From contig OX123182.2 in the NCBI GenBank assembly GCA_944739405.2, positions 39,495,598 through 39,559,597 of the forward strand: DNA of 64,000 bases, in the 5' to 3' direction. This DNA comes from Euclidia mi (Eukaryota > Arthropoda > Insecta > Lepidoptera > Erebidae). Position numbers and translations under genes: made by a program. Below, piece by piece: positions 58,383 through 64,000 of the stretch (positions are counted from its first letter, which is position 1; every line of letters begins with the position of its first letter). The notes under the pieces are model-generated. The model saw nothing but the letters and a program-made list of their open reading frames with translations. It was not told the origin of the DNA and searched no databases.

Positions 58383-60151
58383 TTTCTCAACGACTAAACA
58401 ACAAACCTTTATTTACAACATAATTCAATCCACTACGGCGAAAATTTATTTCTTCGAAAAATTGTATACATTTTAAAATCCATTTTTAATCTAAAGGGAT
58501 TTAACGTCTTTTATTTCATCAGATGAAAATAAAAGATGAACGACACGTTATTATTATCAATACATTGGTTTTACATTTATTTGAAAGGATAAATAAAAAT
58601 AAGGATTAACAACGCTTTGTTATAACATTTCAATTACAAATAATTCCATTCCAATTCTTACAAATATATGCACAATGATGATTTTTGTATAAGTATTTGT
58701 AGACGAAATGAACATTCGTAGAAATTTGAGTAATACAAATACATACTTAGAAACCAATTAAAATAAGTTTTCTTTTCCCCACAAGAATAAATGAAAGTGA
58801 TTTGTACTATTCTATATTTTCCAAGAAGTTAAAATGAATATTAAGTCTGAAGAAATGGTTTTACTATAAGCTCGCGTTTCTAAGAAAACTAGCTATATCT
58901 TTCTATTTCAAAGGAATAATTTCATTTCATAAAACGTGTTTGCCGTGTATTACGTTGAGCCTGACTAATGAATACGCCGTCTACATATCAATATTATTAA
59001 TTTTATACTCAACCCTTACATGAAGTAAAGTAAATTATAATTCGGGTTTACGAATAAATTTATGAAACGAGGGTTTAATAATTAGTTGGATTACTTAGGT
59101 TGTCCCATATTAGCTCCTTTAGTCTCAGTAATCTTAACTCGTGTTCTGGACGTCAAGTATAAAGCGAATCTATTACCAAGCTTACACAAAGGAAACTTAT
59201 TGCACATTAAAATCTATGTGAGTACTTGTTATAAATCTTTGACGTATTTTGGTTTTGGGTTCATTAACTGAGCTTGTCATCTTTATTAAAGATTATAGAT
59301 TGTTTTACATAATAATCTGCGAGACTATATTTTTTCACTGTTAAGTTATGATATCGGTTCAAGTGAAAGATAAAAAATAAAGAAAGGAAGAAGATAAACG
59401 GACTGTGAATATTGATGACTCTTCCATTTTTTTCTTTTGAATTGAAGACGCGCTTGTAATTGCAGCCTATTGTTTTATTTGTGGATATAATAACTCAAAT
59501 GTATGATACATGTATCTCAATTTCGTGAAAGGCAGGCATACTATTTTGTTATAATATCGCACGGTAAATCGCAGGAAGTTTAGGTCGATTACAATGAGTA
59601 CAATGGAGATAGAGACGTCAAAAATGTATAATAATAAATAAATAGTAATGTAATAACCAGATTTGTAACTACAAATCTGTTCTTTAAACTTATATCTGTT
59701 GTTTTAATGTTAGGAGAAGAACTTGTAGCTTATCAAAAGGCAAAAAAGGCATAAAGCGTAATCTTGAGTTTTGGTAAATCTCACTCTATCTGCCATTGGT
59801 ATGTCAAATATACAAACTTCAATAGTTCCTAGTATTTCGAAAAGGCAACGTAGATTTGAATATTTAAAACCTCAGCGAGTAGTAAAAAGTGTAAAACCAT
59901 TTTCTGGTGCATTCAGCTTCTTACTTTCTAGCTAACTTTGAAAGTCTCTACGCTTTCGAATTTATACTTTTACTACACATTTGAAGAACATTTAAAAGAA
60001 TTTAAAGTTACCTTAGAATATTTCTGAGAAAACATAGTATGTTACCTTCGCGCGGGCGGGGCGGTATGAACGCGAAAATCTCAAAAATTACCGAACGGAT
60101 TTTCGTACGGTTTTCATCAGTTAATAGTGTGATGCCTGAAAATTACAAAAC
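58383..60151. other. Unassigned DNA with a Helitron relic
   Basis: This part may hold the mariner 5' flank up to about 58440. The rest is AT-rich. Around 60042-60140, ACCGAACGGATTTTCGTACGG and GTTTTCATCAGTTAATAG resemble Helitron sub-terminal sequence, perhaps the host of the foldback element at 60152. Confidence 0.45.
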
Positions 60152-60740
60152 CCGCAAATTTATAAATTTCTTAGGAAATTTATAAACCTTCGTAGGATTC
60201 TATATAAGAGATAAATTGGCTTATTTTACGCCCTGATTTTCGGAAACTGGTAAACTAATCGAATTCATTCGTAAAATAATAAGTAAGCAATTACCACACT
60301 CCATGTGCGCTTTGATTGGCAGTATAAATCACATGTTCTATTTCCTTCCTCGCTACCACCATTCTTCGTCACTTTTACGAATTAACTGGAACTTTAGCGA
60401 TGTTAATGAGGCTAAATTGTCTGAACCTAGTAGGCTCCTATTTTTGTGTTCAGGGTCACAATAAAACCTAACATAACCTATAAAGTTGAACTGATGCCGA
60501 ACTTCATAATCACGAACCGACCAATCAGTGTTTTATTTGTCGTATTATAAAGAAGCGTAAAATTAAAAGCTCTTCTGTGATTGGTTATTGGTGGTTGTGA
60601 TTAGTTAGTTTATACATTTACGACGAGACGTCCCAATTTTATAAATTTGCGGAAATGTGGTCGTAAAATGATACAATTTATCTCCCGTTTACAATCCTAC
60701 GAAAGTTTATAAATTTCCTAGGAAATTTATAAATTTGCGG
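60152..60740. mobile_element. MITE/foldback element with ~85-bp terminal inverted repeats
   Basis: The left end reads CCGCAAATTTATAAATTTC, TAGGAAATTTATAAAC and TTCGTAGGATT. The right end (to 60740) is its reverse complement, with a few differences, for about 85 bp, ending near TTTTACG. The 590-bp body has no reading frame of note. Each terminal repeat is itself built from shorter palindromes around AAATTTATAAATTT. No clear target duplication (flanks AAAAC and GTTTT). The superfamily is unassigned. Confidence 0.75.
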
Positions 60741-61683
60741 TTTTTGTTATTTTTTGGTGACATATATGTCAAAACGTTTGTTGAAATCTATCTATCTCTC
60801 ACATAAAATACTTTCATTCATAGCAATAGTAATCTAGTAGATTCATATTTCAATAAAAAGTAAAAGTCAAATTATGTACGAAGGAACAAATATTGTAAGA
60901 GTAAACATAATAAGACTTCACTCGCAACATTTCATGATGAATTCCCAACAGGCACCGGAAACTTCAGCACACGTTTTCTTGTACGAAATATTCAAACAGC
61001 TGAGTGAAGCTGTATTGAAAATAAATAACAAAAGTTAAAAGGAAAAACATATAATCAAAGTTGTTCTTATTTTTGCCAGCAAATTTTATTTTTAAACTTC
61101 TTATCTATAAAACCGTCTGGCCATCGTGGTGTGTTATATTATAATAGTAGGCCAAATCTTTCCACTGTTGACACAAATTGGGAGAGGCGTATGTCCACCA
61201 ATGTACGGCAAAAGGTATATAATAAGTGAATAATCAGCATGCAAGCAGAAGAAGAAGTCACATTGCATTTAATCATATTTTTTAGGAGCCTCTATCATGC
61301 GGCTAAATGGAAGACACAGATGTAGACTCTTGCACAGTATCCGTAATCACGGCTAATAACGTGCCATTAATTAACCAATTACAAGCTCGTGCAGTGACGC
61401 GTCGTCAACTGAGACAAATGACATTGACGCGCTCTCACACTCTCCTATTCTCTGCGTGTACTTACACTTACCCAAGTTATAAGCAAAAAGTGACTTCATA
61501 ACCTAAACTTTGCACCAGCTCAATTTGTTTTACAACAAAGTTTATATAACGACGCTGCAACGTTTGTAAGAACCTGCTAAAATTATATTATTATTGACAC
61601 ACATCACGTTTATATTTGTTTCAATATAAGCCCTATTTTGTATTCACCACTAGTAAATACTAAATTATTTCTTTTCTCCACAG
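60741..61683. other. Intron-like DNA before the terminal exon
   Basis: A degraded SINE piece lies at about 61104-61175 (CCGTCTGGCCATCGTGGTGT, TAGTAGGCCAAAT). A 64-codon frame at 61307-61501 follows a TTTTTTAG, but it has no GC bias or motif and I do not call it. The stretch ends in a good acceptor, TTTCTTTTCTCCACAG (61668-61683). Confidence 0.5.
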
Positions 61684-62045
61684 GGAAATCGACAAGCGGC
61701 ATCAATGAAGAGATAATCTGGATTAGTATAAGCATGGCGATCGCTATAGCAGTACTAATAGCTATAGCGTTATGCTATATTCTCAAGGAGAAGTGTACGA
61801 AGCGACGAGCTTATAGGGAACAATCATGACGATACAAGGAGGAGTTCGCGAAGCACGCGCTTGCGGACTCCATCACCAACCTGGACCTTGACTTCCCGGA
61901 TTACACACTCTATCCACAATACTCTCCAGACGGTAAAGAATATTTCTACAACTTTCACCGATTCTCCTACATAAGAGAAAGCTTTAAGCTACCACCTAAA
62001 GACTACCCAGTAAAAACCAAAGAAGACATCTATATCAATGCGTGA
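61684..62045 (+). CDS. Terminal exon: transmembrane helix and cytoplasmic tail, with in-frame TGA
   Basis: After a strong splice acceptor, the frame (phase 1) encodes KSTSGINEEIIW, a ~20-residue hydrophobic helix rich in Ile/Ala/Leu ending ALCYIL, and a basic stop-transfer segment KEKCTKRRAYREQS. A TGA follows at 61827-61829. The same frame then runs another 71 codons, starting RYKEEFAKHALADSITNLDL and continuing to YPVKTKEDIYINA, with the final TGA at 62043-62045. The downstream half has clear GC-biased third positions, acidic/aromatic composition and no other stop, so it looks like conserved protein. Options are genuine readthrough (UGA followed by C is a leaky context), a nonsense allele (one base from TGG or CGA), or a sequence error. 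I do not recognise the gene. Confidence 0.7.
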
Positions 62046-63759
62046 TAAGGACGTCAATGTCTTCAGGAAACAAGAATGTTACTAGCATATTATTGCCATG
62101 TATAATTGTATTATAACTGAGCGTAAATGTAGCTAGCTATATTTAGAATTCGTAAACATCGAATCATAGCAGATTTGTGTAAAGTGATCAAAATTGAAAT
62201 GTTAAGATCAGAAATAATTGACTTGTACTTCCAAACTGTCACCGGTGTCGTTTGAACAAAAGAAAGGCAGAAATATTTTCACCACATGCTGGAACGTCGG
62301 CGCAAAAAGAAGGCATTTCATCGTTTACTTTCACACAAACGACATTCCTTAAACAGAATTTAAATAAAATTGTTTTACTTCAAATAAAATATCATACTTA
62401 TAACTAATTACGAGAGTTGTGTTTGGAAAATCATTTCAAGCATAATTATAAATATTTTTAGCCTCGACAAGGAAATTTAAATTCTATTAAACTGTGATAA
62501 AACTGAGGCTCGAGGGACTGAGTAAATTTTCTCAAAACAGTTTTATTTGAATTGTACGGAAAATACGTTCCTTGTCCTTAGATTATTACGCGGCGTAGTC
62601 AAAGCATATATTTTAAATATTGCTTATTTCGATTATTCCACGCCTCGCCTTGCCTCGGATCGGGGAAACGATAATATCATGCCATAAAATGAACAGTCTC
62701 CGCCAGATGTTGAATTATACTTTGAATTCAGATGGAAATCGCGTACATTCACTGTCGCTAACTCAACTGGCATACCTACAAACGAATTTTCTTATGGAGA
62801 CATAAAAAGCTAGCACAAGATGCAAATCATAATATAATTCTAATTTGATGTGTATAGTTAAAACTGTTTGTACAATGGCATACGTGTGAGTAGATGTTTG
62901 AATTATGTGTGTATGAGTATGTTTTAGTATTTAAGTAATATTTGTAAATTATTTGTAAAATATGCAAACATGCGTGTATGTTATAGTTTATAAATTGATC
63001 GTTCTGATTAAATACAGGAATTTTATAAGAAGAAGTATTAAAAAAGATATATTCAATATTTTGTTATTAAAATTAATTATGTAAATATAACAAAACTATT
63101 TGTGCCAATACATAAATATATAAAATTACAAATAACAAACCTTGTATTATAATACAAAGGCTAAAATATTATAAAGTTAGGTTAAACCTGTAAAATGTAA
63201 CCTATCTGTAAATAAACATGTTGAAAAGCGCACTGCGATGAAATGTCTAAACTAATATTAAGGTGACGTTAGTATAATAAAATTATATAAATGAATAAAA
63301 CACCAAAAACACTGTGTTCCAAAACAGACAAGGCATTCCTTGTAGGACGCTTCTAAAATTCATCAATCTTACTTTTTACTACGACATAAGATGTAAATTA
63401 AATTGTCATATTCATTGTAAATATTTTAGTCTGATCGTTTTATCACGAATTAAATATGAGTTATTTAAATTTTGATGACCAATACATTCCATCAAATGTT
63501 TTGTTTGTTTCTAGAAAACAATGAAATAAATGATACAATATTAACTCATGTCGTTTGATTTCAACAATGGTTAAATGTCAATAAGAGTAATTAAATGTTT
63601 GTCCACAATATTTTGCTACGTTAAAAAATTGTTTTTTAACAAATCAACAACTTTGTACACAAGTATAAATCAATAAGAATTGTTGTTGAAGTCTTGCAGA
63701 AAATTCAAGTCAAAGCTCCGAGGTCGGTTTTATCTGTAATTACATTAAAAGTCCTTAAA
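62046..63759 (+). other. Probable 3' UTR and downstream DNA
   Basis: The region follows the second stop and is AT-rich without coding bias. Candidate polyadenylation signals AATAAA occur at 62363-62368 and 62383-62388, with more distal ones near 63210 and 63525. I cannot tell which is used. Nothing else is recognised. Confidence 0.45.
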
Positions 63760-64000
63760 TTTAAGCAATTACCTGATGGTAAGCAATTACGCGCGCCCTT
63801 GGACACAGGCAACACCACAAGAGTCACAAGTGCGTTGCCGCCCCTTGGGTTAGGAAAAAGGATAGGAGGAGGAATGGGATGAGGGAGAAGGAATAGGGGA
63901 CGGGGCCTCCAACTACGTCACTCACTGAACGAAACGCAACAGCTTAGGTACTATTACTTTACGTCGATGTTCTGTGCGAGGGTTGTACTTCCCCAGTCGA
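63760..64000 (+). repeat. Common lepidopteran dispersed repeat, runs off the window edge
   Basis: ACCTGATGGTAAGCAATTAC, CAAGTGCGTTGCCG, a purine-rich GGATAGGAGGAGGAATGGGA section, GGGGCCTCCAACTACGTCAC and TTCTGTGCGAGGGTTGTACT match from memory a repeat seen throughout moth and butterfly genomes. The copy is incomplete at the right edge. Its class is uncertain here. Confidence 0.65.

Noticed and set aside
61307..61501. Coding exon after TTTTTTAG at about 61284
   Set aside because: No GC third-position bias, no good donor, and other frames stop quickly.
61827..61829. Selenocysteine codon
   Set aside because: No selenocysteine-insertion-like hairpin was found by eye in the 3' UTR, and lepidopterans are reported to lack the selenoprotein machinery; readthrough or mutation is more likely.

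Overview
The window is nuclear DNA from an insect, almost certainly a moth or butterfly (Lepidoptera). The reasons are: an AT-rich background; many copies of short Helitron-like repeats with lepidopteran-type ends (5' TC..., 3' hairpin plus CTAG, inserted between A and T); tRNA-derived and GAT-tailed SINEs of the kind common in Lepidoptera; mariner, BEL/Pao and LINE copies; and no prokaryotic gene organisation. No complete cellular gene is present.

The only sequence that looks like host coding DNA is two plus-strand exons. One is an internal 99-bp exon at 12030-12128, with very GC-rich third positions and a GC splice donor. The other is a terminal exon at 61684-62045 that encodes a transmembrane helix and a cytoplasmic tail. 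Their splice phases match (both phase 1). They could be the last two exons of one single-pass membrane protein gene, separated by a 49.6-kb intron that holds most of the transposons in the window. The terminal exon carries an in-frame TGA between two coding-looking halves, which is the most interesting host-gene observation.

Layout. 1-12029: Helitron-like copies (two head to tail at 1038-2181), SINEs, a broken LINE (7081-8024) and several perfect hairpins. 12130-16672: a minus-strand mini-Helitron next to a SINE, and a simple tandem repeat. 16673-24497: a frameshifted OTU-protease gene interrupted by a full-length BEL/Pao retrotransposon (17318-24257; 608-bp LTRs, TTATA target duplication), then a Helitron-type 3' end. 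24498-33476: a TG microsatellite, a 1.35-kb Helitron with 112-bp internal repeats, and SINE pieces. 33477-38708: one LINE copy holding three later insertions: a second LINE, a 2.0-kb hAT-like non-autonomous element with GTCTTG arrays, and a mini-Helitron. 38881-45531: two Helitron-like copies, one split by a LINE and the other by a 5.5-kb non-coding element with identical 569-bp direct terminal repeats. 45545-61683: SINEs, a Helitron-like minisatellite, two decayed mariners, a 5S-rRNA-derived repeat and a foldback MITE. 61684-64000: the terminal exon, its 3' UTR, and a common lepidopteran dispersed repeat at the right edge.

Most elements are fossils and do not work together as a system. The value of the window is its readable nesting order, which dates the insertions relative to one another, and three structures with no obvious name: the GTCTTG-array hAT-like element, the 569-bp direct-repeat element, and the SINE framed by an 80-bp duplication.
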